Below, piece by piece: positions 1 to 9,074 of a stretch of 64,000 nucleotides of DNA. Source of the stretch: Syncephalis plumigaleata (Eukaryota > Zoopagomycota > Zoopagomycetes > Zoopagales > Piptocephalidaceae). The DNA lies in assembly GCA_025201365.1 (NCBI GenBank), contig JAIXMF010000011.1, positions 186,001-250,000 of the forward strand, given 5' to 3'. Under the pieces are notes generated by a model. It was not told the origin of the DNA. It saw only the letters and a list, made by a program, of their open reading frames with translations, and did no database searches. A program made the position numbers and the translations under genes. Numbering within the stretch: position 1 is the stretch's first letter; each line of letters opens with the position of its first letter.

Positions 1-631
1 TCCTCGAGTGTCGTGGCGTGTGCTCGTCAAGGCTGGTGCACCTCGCTCAGTGGAGAGTGATCTACCCAGGGATACCATTATACAGCGTCATTTATCTCCT
101 CAGGTAAGACAATTGGTATGGCTAGTTTACACTCGCTTATTAGATGATTAGACCGCGTTTGCCGATGTATTTCCTTGTTTATTGATATCGGAGGCATCGC
201 TTTGTGATCTAAACGAACGACTAGAGAAGCAGGTTGATATGCGTCGTTTCCGACCTAATATCGTGGTTCTGACAATGAGCAGCCATATGAGGAAGATAGC
301 TGGATTGGTTCGTATCTTTGTTCTAGTGATAATGACCATGAATTCTACGTGGCCAGTCGATGTCCTCGTTGCACGTTGCCTAATGTCGACCCTGATGAAG
401 GCGTGGCATTGAAGAGGGAACCCTTTAACACGCTGCAATCGTATCGTCGAGTAGATTCACAATTCAAGTATAAAGCGTGTTTTGGCGTTAATCTAATTCC
501 AGTTCATTTCGGTAACATTGACCATTAATCGCAGTCCAATAGGCGATATTGCTAACTAACTAATGTAATAATTAGGTGGTACTATCCGTGTAGGAGATAC
601 ATTACAAGTACAGACTAACTTGTCTAAATAA
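1..631 (+). CDS. MOSC-domain protein, mARC / molybdenum-cofactor sulfurase C-terminal type (5' end outside window)
   Basis: Exons are <1-103, 152-511 and 576-631, joined in phase and ending in TAA at 629-631; the introns have GTAAGA and GTAACA donors and a CTAAC branch motif. The protein shows the MOSC N-terminal barrel signature ([19 protein letters not shown], then RRFRPNIVV and PYEEDSW), the cysteine segment SRCPRC followed by VDPDEG, and a terminal [12 protein letters not shown] strand. Proteins of this family bind molybdenum cofactor; mARC enzymes reduce N-hydroxylated compounds at the outer mitochondrial membrane, with a conserved cysteine as Mo ligand. One base appears to be missing near 265, between the codons for NIV and GSDNEQ; both sides are clearly coding, so a consensus error is as likely as a real mutation. 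The N-terminal targeting region lies outside the window, so location cannot be judged. Confidence 0.8.
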
Positions 632-911
632 ACATGAACATGTTATCGAGTCAAAGGGATTATAATAATGATGATGCGTGTTATTATCAACAGGTGTATA
701 TTAAAACTATTACAAGTGTGACTATTGAATGAGGAATTAGAAACTGGTAGCGTAGTTTACAGTGAGCCACATCACACCGCACACCACACACACACCGCAC
801 ACACAGCAACACACACAAACGGCGGTCTTGGTTACTGAGGATCTGTTTGGTCCCTCCTCTCTCGCACGTCGCCACTCCCGATCGAGTACCAAAACACACA
901 CACAACACATC
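632..911. promoter_or_regulatory. Spacer and promoter region of the eL24 gene
   Basis: This 280-base stretch holds a CA-rich run (about 776-816 and 893-909) just upstream of the eL24 start codon and no credible ORF. The antisense ORF across it is made of low-complexity Cys/Val codons and was not accepted. No TATA box can be assigned with confidence. Confidence 0.35.
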
Positions 912-2369
912 ATGAAGTATGTATAGAATATTGTCTACAAACCATGCTAGAAACAGATAGATGGATAGATGGATGGATGGCTTGCTAGTGTAGGATATGC
1001 ATAGATATAATATAGATGAATAGATGGATAAATGGATGGATGGATGAATGAGTATACTAGTATATAGAAGACAACATCTTATGATGATGATGATGATGAT
1101 GATGGATATCTAACTACAAAAGTAAGCTCTACGCTATCCTGTAAGCATCATCTACTCATACTAGAGCTGTCTATCCAACGATATACGCAATGGATGGATG
1201 TATTGATGTAGTATAGATAATGGCACACTTGTGGATATACAAGAAAGTGTTGATTTGATATACTATGAATATTACCATTATTATTCTAGTCTATCTATTT
1301 AGCTATCTATCTATCTGTATTGCCTACTAGTAACAATGGAGCATGGCTACAACTATGTTGTTATATGCACATTAATAGACGTCATTTATAACGATATTAT
1401 TATGACAATGAGATATTTACGGGAATCTTCGATTGTTAACCTCATTCATGACATATTTATCTAGGTTGGAGATTTGCGCCTTCACCGGGTACAAGATCCA
1501 CCCGGGTCACGGCATCTTGTATGTCCGTACCGACAACCGCGTAAGTACATCAAACTATAGTATAAATGATGCAACACACACACACATATATATATACATA
1601 TACATATATACATATAATAGGACACCAATCATAATTATTATAGTAGCAGTAGAGTATTATTGTTGATATGACTATTGATGTTGTAAAGAATGATGACATG
1701 TGGATATGCAAGGAATAGATTCGATAATTACTATTGTTGCTATAATGATTATGATTGGTGTCACACTAGATGTATATATATATACACGACATTACATCTA
1801 ATGTTGATAAAACAGTATAATTGCTTACTAACTAATCTTTGTAATGTATTTGCTAGTCTTTCCGTTTGCTCAGCTCCAAGGCGGCTTCATTGTTCCTTCA
1901 GCGCAAGAACCCACGTAAGATCCACTGGACCGTGGTGTTCCGTCGCATGCACAGGAAGGGTATCGTTGAAGAGGCGGCCAAGAAGCGCACCCGTCGTGCT
2001 GTCAAGCACCAGCGTGCCATCGCCGGTATCACCATGGATGCCATCAAGGCTAAGCGTAACCAGAAGCCAGAAGTACGTGCCGCTGCTCGCGTCGAGGCCG
2101 TCAAGAAGGCTAAGGCTGACAAGGCCGAGAAGGCTAAGAAGAAGGCCGCCGAAAAGGTAAGCAATCGTGTAGCATTCATAAAAGATGACTATGTGTACTC
2201 TACTATTAGTAGTAGTAGTAGTAGATATTGCCTATACGATACTAATCTTTGATGCAATGTCATGATCATAATAATGTAGGCCAGCCGCCCAGCCCAAGCT
2301 GGTGGCGCAAAGATCAGCAAGCAACAACAAAAGGGTGCTCGTCCAGCTGTTGCTGCCAAGTCTCGCTAA
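912..2369 (+). CDS. RPL24: 60S ribosomal protein eL24
   Basis: Four exons: 912-916, 1465-1540, 1857-2156 and 2280-2369, about 157 residues, intact. The first coding exon is only five bases (ATG plus AA) before a GTATGT donor, and a 548-base intron follows; very early long introns are common in fungal ribosomal protein genes. The product begins MKLEICAFTGYKIHPGHG, the eL24 zinc-ribbon-like start, continues with RKNPRKIHWTVVFRRMHRKG and KKRTRRAVKHQRAI, and ends in an Ala/Lys-rich tail. In the family, eL24 sits at the intersubunit face of the large subunit and forms a bridge to the small subunit. The start was chosen because only ATGAA joined to the acceptor at 1464 restores the family N-terminus. 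Identification is secure. Confidence 0.96.
917..1464 (+). other. Long first intron of eL24 with tandem repeats
   Basis: The intron runs from a GTATGT donor to a TATCTAG acceptor and is the longest in this gene. It contains an (ATG)8 run at 1081-1104, degenerate (GATG)n and (GATA)n arrays between about 955 and 1050, and CTATCTAT repeats near 1300. I see no snoRNA box pair I would trust, although ribosomal protein introns often host snoRNAs. Confidence 0.7.
1081..1104. repeat. (ATG)8 microsatellite
   Basis: Eight perfect ATG units inside the first intron of eL24. Confidence 0.9.
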
Positions 2370-3997
2370 GTAGAGCGTATTACTTGCTTATTATCTCCAT
2401 TGCACACATACATTTTCATCAAGCAAAGTTGTATTGGGTATCATTGACAATACACTTTGCTAATAAATGCGCATGTGTGTTTGCGCACATCAAAATCAAA
2501 TTGTATCATAGCTAATTTAAGTGGACATGATGTGGCACGCTACGCAACAATCACATTAATGGAAGTGGACAGTAGCTTGTGTCATTATCACAGGTTATGG
2601 AAGGTATCATTATTATCACAAATAATATTATCGTAAACATAGAATACTGGAATTGTAATGCGATGTGCGGTATTATTACGTAACAGAGGTTTGTAGGATT
2701 TGTCGCAGATAGGTAAAGTATTATTGTTAATCATTTATATTGCACCTCTTATCATGATATTACTATTGATTACATCTAGTTGAATGTAATCAATTCATAG
2801 CATCGTGGTGATAATAGACAATATTAATGAAATGATATATTATTGCACCGAACACTATGTCCATTTCACTTCATTATCATCGATGTAATGATCAAATATC
2901 ACATATTTATTCAATAAATGATTGGATATTTATGTAATAGACCATGGATTAATAGACGTAAGGACTTGTAGATATACTACACGATAGCTTCCAATAATGA
3001 GCGTGCAGTAATTATTATTCTGACTTGATTGTCACATCCATACAAATGTCATTCATTATCATGACATCTACATGACATGTTCATTTGTATGTCATCTATC
3101 ATTGCTCATTCCATTGTCAATTGACGTGATCGATACTGATTGCAATGCATCACGACATGTCATCGAATGATCCTACAACCATATGGACATGACATACTCG
3201 ATGGTATCTATAATGCGATACGACACTCATCCAGTTAATATGATCTATTTCATTATTGATTACGCTGTATAAACCAGCATACTTACGGTCTAATAAATCC
3301 ATTCATTCATTTACATACACATGCAGTTAACTCTACCAACCAGCTTCCCAATTGCTCATAGACTTACGTAGCACATACTGAATCCTACTAGTGCAATTAC
3401 TAGCAATGCTCAACATTATACCACCATCCTTTGTCACTTTACCTATTTGTTGCTGAGCTATAGGCGACATTATACCATTGCAGCAAAGTTATCAATGGCA
3501 TTAAATGATACGAAGCTTACATTGCCGTATTCACGATACATACTCGAATAAACACACATATCAAACAATACATAACAATCAACTCAACATGGAATAAAGC
3601 ATTAGATACTTGCATGTCAATAATCACCATCCATGATAGTCGTAACAAACATGGTTTTACTTTATGAGACATCAAAGAACTAAAGTATGTCCATTTCAGC
3701 AAGTCAATCAGACACATCACTCGCATATTAATGAGCAATAACCGAAAGTCACGATTCCAAAACAGGCTGTATCGGAAAATGCGCCAACCCACTCACCCGT
3801 GATTTACGTCATTTGCATTGACGCATGACAGTCAGTTCCATCACGTATTTTATTTGTCAGTACTTCTTTTCTCTAGTGTATATATTTTATTCTTTACCTT
3901 CCAAGTCACTTGTTATTTTATACAAACACATTTACGCTAGTTTCCTACCACTATTGCTACTAACTAACTTTGTTGACTTCTATTCCACCGATTCAAT
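2370..3997. other. AT-rich intergenic region, no gene seen
   Basis: This 1.6 kb spacer between eL24 and the stress-protein gene shows no ORF with family-like sequence on either strand. The 91-codon antisense ORF at 3517-3792 has no recognisable motif. The last 150 bases before 3998 are pyrimidine-rich on the plus strand, as is usual just 5' of start codons in this window. Confidence 0.5.
3804..3826 (+). promoter_or_regulatory. CRE/ATF-like sites upstream of the universal stress protein gene
   Basis: TTACGTCA at 3804-3811 is followed by TGACGCAT at 3819-3826, about 190 bases before the start codon. These match bZIP (CREB/ATF, yeast Sko1/Atf1) half-site patterns. Stress control through Atf1-like factors would suit a stress-protein gene, but that link is inferred. 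Confidence 0.4.
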
Positions 3998-5019
3998 ATG
4001 TCGACAACATCAGCAACTGCCACTACAGCGGTAAATACTACGCCAGCATCTGCTCCTGCTCCCGCCGAGCACGACCAAGAACATTTAGTATCGGAACATC
4101 CAGAGAAGGAGACTACCAGTTTGACGCGCATCGTTTGTATAGCCTTAGAGTATAGTGATCATGGTCGATATGCGTTCGACTGGGCCTTGGATAATTTTAT
4201 CCGTCCAGAGACCGATCTAGTAAGCATGACAAGCTGCTATTACTGCTATTACTATCATGATACTTACAACACGCTAGGTTGTCCTGTTAAATGTTCGCAA
4301 CCCCGTGGCGGTCCCTGCTCCTTATGGTGTGGCTGGTATTAGTGGACACACTAACGGATAAATAGGACTTGCAACTAATAAGTTTGTTAATGTACTGCCT
4401 TGTAATACCGTTTAGGTGCCGGTTATCTGGACTTTTCTGACTATGCAATGAGTATCGAGAAAGCGGTAGGTTATTATTACGAACTTGCTTGGCCAATTTG
4501 ATATTTATCATTTCTTCTTCTAGCATCGTGATGCCAGTCATCAGTTTCTGCGAGATTACGCCGCTCGATTGATGGAGCGTAAGGTATGCTGTTGTATAGA
4601 GTAAATGAGTAAAGGAGGATATGATTTTTATGCGTGCTCGTTCGTTTGTTTGCTCTATACTAATTACTATGAATGAAGATTGCCGTCAAGGCCATTGCAC
4701 TTCGAGGTGATGCCGAGATGAACTAGTACGGAAATCGGAAGAAGTACGCGCCGATGTATTGATCATGGGATCTCGTGGACTTGGTGTACTTAAACGGTAA
4801 GCGATACTGATTATAACTATCCTCGATATTTGATATAGAAACCAGACTAATGTTGGTGTATCTTTTCTTTTCTTTGTTGTTGTTTTGCCAACATGTGTGC
4901 GCGAGTGTAGAACATTACTCGGCAGTGTAAGCGACTATTGCGCGCACAATTGCAGCATGCCTATTATTGTGGTGAAGATGCCGCCACAAGACACGCAAGC
5001 CAGCGAGCAGAAACAATAG
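3998..5019 (+). CDS. Universal stress protein (UspA family)
   Basis: Six exons: 3998-4219, 4278-4335, 4416-4465, 4524-4583, 4679-4796 and 4911-5019. A low-complexity Thr/Ala/Pro leader of about 45 residues precedes the UspA fold: TRIVCIALEYSDHGRYAFDWAL as the first strand and helix, then VVLLNVRNPVAVPAPYG. The C-terminal nucleotide-binding signature follows as ADVLIMGSRGLGVLKR, then LLGSVSDYC and MPIIVVK. This is the ATP-binding G-2x-G-9x-G(S/T) arrangement. One base seems to be lost at about 4715-4720, between the codons for RGDAE and DELVRKSEE; splice phases otherwise agree. Such proteins are small cytosolic stress factors in fungi and the exact role is unknown. Confidence 0.9.
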
Positions 5020-5389
5020 TATGCGATTATCGGTTGATTATCGGTCATGCTCGCGTACCTGTAGATATTCATTGGGCTCAAGTACGGATTATATGCTTTA
5101 TTTTTCTTTTTTCTTAGTAAATTCGAATGGTTCAAACTAGAAGATGGCTATAGCACTTGCATGATCCTAATGCGCGTTGTCATATAAGAATAAAGGCTAG
5201 GCGCGAGCGAAATATACATTTCATTATGAGGTAGAATCTCGTTGTACGTGATAAGCAATGATGATGATGATGATGATTTTGATTATTTGATTTGTGTTGT
5301 TTTTTACATCCAATAAAATAATACACTACTTTCTTTCTCCTCCGTTCTTACTCTCATCATTTGACTGTAGTAATAGTGATAATTCATAC
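5020..5389. other. Short spacer before the COG7-like fragment
   Basis: No ORF of note. It holds a short (GAT)n run near 5260 and a pyrimidine-rich stretch at about 5290-5370 immediately before the next start codon, with a TGTAG splice-acceptor-like site at about 5370. Confidence 0.4.
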
Positions 5390-5740
5390 ATGTCGGCGTC
5401 ATTGCTGGAGGACGACGCTGTTACGGCGGAGGAATGGGTCAACACTACGCTGAATACCTATCTGTCTAGTAATGCCGAGGTAGACTTGTCGGAGACAACG
5501 CGTGTTCTTTCGTGGACCACAGACATATTAGCGCAATTGGAAGCAGATGCCAAATCACTGGATAGTACACTAGCAACTGAGACTACCCGGTTAACCACTG
5601 AGTTGATTCCTATTCTGGAGACACGTATGGCAGAACTACGCCGACAAGCATGTGACCTAAAGACGGATACGTTGCAAGCAATAAAAGCTAGCCAGACTGT
5701 GGAGAGCAGACAAGATGAATTTGTATCAGGTAGTGATTAG
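5390..5740 (+). pseudogene. COG7: COG7-like N-terminal fragment (truncated host gene)
   Basis: The reading frame from ATG 5390 gives about 116 residues: an acidic start, then EEWVNTTLNTYLS, a leucine-heptad helical region (TTRVLSWTTDILAQLEADAK) and LKTDTLQAIKASQTVESRQ. The order and spacing match the N-terminus of COG7, a subunit of the conserved oligomeric Golgi tethering complex that normally has several hundred residues. The similarity stops at about 5716-5730, exactly where the unit shared with the second receptor gene begins, and nothing downstream continues COG7. The fragment therefore looks cut by arrival of the receptor unit. It could still yield a short peptide. The family assignment is from memory and moderately sure. 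Confidence 0.55.
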
Positions 5741-6192
5741 ACCATTTACTATATAATTACGCAGTATTGCTTGTACTAAATAAATCTTATTAATTAGCAC
5801 GACTGTATCATATTTGGCTGCATTCATGTATGCGTTTACTTCAATTAGCATGAGTATGACTTAGTGCGTTAACCTATTCTTCGTACAATGTACTTCAAAA
5901 TCACGCTATACTCGTTTTCACGGTAAACGAGGTAAATCCTGTTTTCGCTGCGGTGACCCGACATACACAACAGGTCAATTCCAATCAACATTAGCTTTGA
6001 TAGGCCATTGTATGAGCTGCCTTAATCGCACTGGGCACACACACACATGTGACAACTTGCTTTAGCACGTTGCTCGCCCTATAACTTCTCCACATGTCGC
6101 CATCCTTTAATCTCTAACTAGCATATTCTTAATTGTTTTATATCTCCTTTTTATTTTATACATATATCCGTTAATATTATTGTAAAGCAACA
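5741..6192 (+). promoter_or_regulatory. Duplicated upstream region of receptor gene 1
   Basis: This segment is recognisably similar to about 7450-7844 upstream of the second receptor gene, with shared blocks such as ATTTACTATA, GTTTTCACGGT and ATACACAACAGGTC, but far more diverged than the coding core. It contains no ORF of note and is pyrimidine/T-rich just before the ATG. Confidence 0.6.
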
Positions 6193-7198
6193 ATGCCGAA
6201 GATTAATTATACTGATCCCAATGATACGGAATGGATCAACGGTGCCTCACGCTTATGGGGAATCCCTCTTCACCCGATTGGTGAAATGAACATGCTCGAT
6301 TATTATGTGGCAGGCGGCGACCTGGAGCAGCAATACAAGAGATTTACGAGTGATAGACGCCAAATTGCTTTTGGTGGAGCAATGGTATACGTTATCCTGT
6401 ACTGCTTTATTTCATCCACAAAGATGGTTATTAGAAAACCGCGTCACCTAGTCTCATGGTGCTGCTTTATTCCAAGCGTTCTGGGTGTAGCCGATTGCGT
6501 AATATTTATCAATATGAAGTTAGGAATCAATCATATTAACTGCAGAAATATGATTTGGTCATTCGTAGTCGGAATGTCAATATCGAACTTTTGTAACAGC
6601 CTGATTTTACTTCATAAGGCATACCTAGTGTTATGCCGAGCAAGATGGGTCATCTATACAAGTATATTGCCTTTGATAGCACAGCTTTCGTACGGGGTTT
6701 TCATGCTTCCTATCAGTTATGCAACTATAATACCAGGCACCGGATGTGCCGTATTCTATCCATACTTTGGACCGTGGTATTGGATCGCCAATGCACTCCC
6801 ACTTAACCTAGTGTTCTCCACGATATTCTCCTATATCGGATGGAAGCAGTACTCTCGCTATGGATCGGATGCATGGAGGAAACTGACGAGAGATGGAATA
6901 CAAGTGATGCTACTGGTAGCATTATGCAATATATTCTGTTGTCTTATTGCCGTGACACAAGCAATAGGGAGTGATTCCGACCTTTTCTTGGCTACTGACT
7001 GGTAAGTATAAATGGTTTTTACTAAATTACTACTAGCTAATAAGATGAATCATTAGTATGCTAGTTAACCTGATAATAGTCACACAGCATAAAGACAGGC
7101 TTGGTACACGAAACTCAAGTCAATCAGCAACAGGAAGTGAGCGTAACCCGCCGAGAATTAGTGCGAACATTAGCAATACTGGAAGTCTTGCTCATTAG
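6193..7198 (+). CDS. Orphan seven-transmembrane (GPCR-like) protein, copy 1
   Basis: Exon 1 is 6193-7001 and exon 2 is 7057-7198 (316 residues). The plain ORF appears to stop at TAA 7003, but GTAAGT there is a donor, and splicing to the TTAG acceptor at 7056 supplies the seventh helix (MLVNLIIVTQHK) and a Ser/Asn-rich tail. Predicted helices lie at about 58-77, 87-106, 120-148, 152-180, 195-217, 235-258 and 262-281. A cysteine sits just before helix 3 (residue 117) and another between helices 4 and 5 (residue 185), the position of the disulfide conserved in many GPCRs. The 57-residue N-terminus is polar with no signal peptide. I cannot place it in a known fungal receptor class, and ligand and partner are unknown. 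Confidence 0.8.
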
Positions 7199-7844
7199 TG
7201 CTTTCCATATATTGAACAACTTATGGCAGTAATGCTCGATAATCTTGAATGAAATGCGGATTCCCGATAATATTAGTCGATATGTCACCTTAGAAATCAT
7301 TGTTACTGCTACCACCTCTTTATTTATAAATGCATTGAATATCTAGGCTGTAATAGCGCAAACGAGTATCTCTATGGACGTGTTGTGCCAATGGGACTAG
7401 TGTAACAGGCATTGGTCATTCTGGGAATTTATCGAATGTGTATCAAACAATGATTAGATCATTTACTATACAATTACGCACTATTACTCGTACTCAATGA
7501 ACAATGCCACTTGGCATGAATATGACCGAGCGTGTTGACCTATTCCTCAAACAATGTACATAACAATTATGATATACCTGTTTTCACGGTGTACGAGGTG
7601 AATCCGGTTTTTGCTTGTAGTGATCAGTATACACAACAGGTCTATTCTACCTGATTGCAACATTCATGGACCATTGTATTAATTGGCCAGCAGCGGAGCA
7701 CACGTGCTTGCAATAGCGTACTGAGGCAAGGTATTTGTTATATGACTTGTCCGACTGTCGTCGCCTCCTAATCTTTAGTCAACATATTTTATTCTCTCAT
7801 TCCTATTCTGTATACGTATTCGTCGGCATTGCGTTAAATCACTA
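7199..7844 (+). other. Spacer between the receptor copies
   Basis: The first 230 bases show no ORF or recognisable similarity. From about 7433 the sequence parallels the region 5' of copy 1 and serves as the probable promoter of copy 2. Confidence 0.5.
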
Positions 7845-8815
7845 ATGCCGAAAATCAACTATACTAACCCCAACGATACGGAATGGGCTAACACCGCCCC
7901 ACGCTTATGGGGAATTCCCCTTCATCCCATTGGTGAAATGAGTATGGTAGACTATTATATGGCAGGTGACGACCTGGAGCAACGAAACAAGAGGTTCATG
8001 GGCGATAGAGTTCAGGTGGCGTATGGTGGCGTACTGTTGTACGTTATCCTGTACTGCGTTACTGCAGCCACTAAGATGGTTATTAGAAAACCGCGTCACC
8101 TAGTCTCATGGTGCTGCTTTATTCCAAGCGTTCTGGGTGTAGCCGATTGCGTAATATTTATCAATATGGAGTTAGGAACCAATCATATTAACTGTAGACA
8201 TATGATTTGGATGTTCGTAGTCGGATTATCAATATCAAACTTTTGTAACAGCCTGATTCTACTTCATAAGGCATACCTAGTGTTATGCCGAGCAAGATGG
8301 GTCATCTATACAAGTATATTGCCTTTGATAGCACAGCTTTCGTACGGGGTTTTCATGCTTCCTATCAGTTATGCAACTATAATACCAGGCACCGGGTGTG
8401 CCGTATTCTATCCATACTTTGGACCGTGGTATTGGATCGCCAATGCACTCCCACTTAACCTAGTGTTCTCCACGATATTCTGCTATATTGGATGGAAGCA
8501 ATACTCCCGGTATGGATCACACGCGTGGAAAAGATTGATGAAAGATGGAATACAAGCGATGCTACTGGTAGCATTTTGCAATATGTTCTGCGTGCTTACT
8601 GCCATAACACAGGCAGTAGGGGCTTCTTCCGATCTTTGTCTAGCTATAGACTGGTAAGAGACATATGCGATATAGACTACTCTTGACTAATAAGATGAAC
8701 CATTAGTATACTTGTTAACATGATATTAATTACCCAACACCGAGGTAAAGGTACCACACAAAGTTCGACTCGAGCAGCAACGGAGAATTTACAAAGTGCA
8801 TCATCACAAGCCTAA
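7845..8815 (+). CDS. Orphan seven-transmembrane (GPCR-like) protein, copy 2
   Basis: Exon 1 is 7845-8653 and exon 2 is 8707-8815 (305 residues), with the intron at the same codon and phase as in copy 1. Topology and the two candidate disulfide cysteines match copy 1. The N-terminal 75 residues and the C-terminal tail differ at many positions, whereas the stretch covering helices 2 to 5 is nearly identical, including silent sites. That pattern points to gene conversion after an older tandem duplication. The cytosolic tail is rich in Ser/Thr and differs completely from copy 1, so coupling or regulation may differ. Function unknown. Confidence 0.8.
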
Positions 8816-8824
8816 CTTATTAGT

Positions 8825-8853
8825 AACAATAACAACAACAACAACAACAACAA
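8825..8853. repeat. (AAC)n microsatellite
   Basis: Imperfect AAC triplets in the short convergent spacer (8816-9074) between the receptor pair and the 3' end of PRMT5. The spacer has no gene. Confidence 0.85.
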
Positions 8854-9074
8854 TAAAGATCTGTTTGAATAATCCTATACGTGAAATAAACAATGATTGT
8901 ACTTTTACTCGTGTAGTATACAATGTCAAATGTGATATTAATTGTTACATAATATTATAATTTTGAATTACGTAGCTATTACCTAATCTATTATTAACGT
9001 GTAGTCCTTTTTATTATTACTATAAGATGATAATAAATTTGCTAATCTTGTTTCATTGATATCCTTTTTTCGCT

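Noticed and set aside
3517-3792. 91-codon antisense ORF upstream of the stress-protein gene
   Set aside because: No motif, AT-rich composition, no splice or promoter context.
7002-7012. Stop codon ending receptor copy 1 after six helices
   Set aside because: The TAA lies inside a GTAAGT donor; the paralogue has the same arrangement, and splicing adds the seventh helix.
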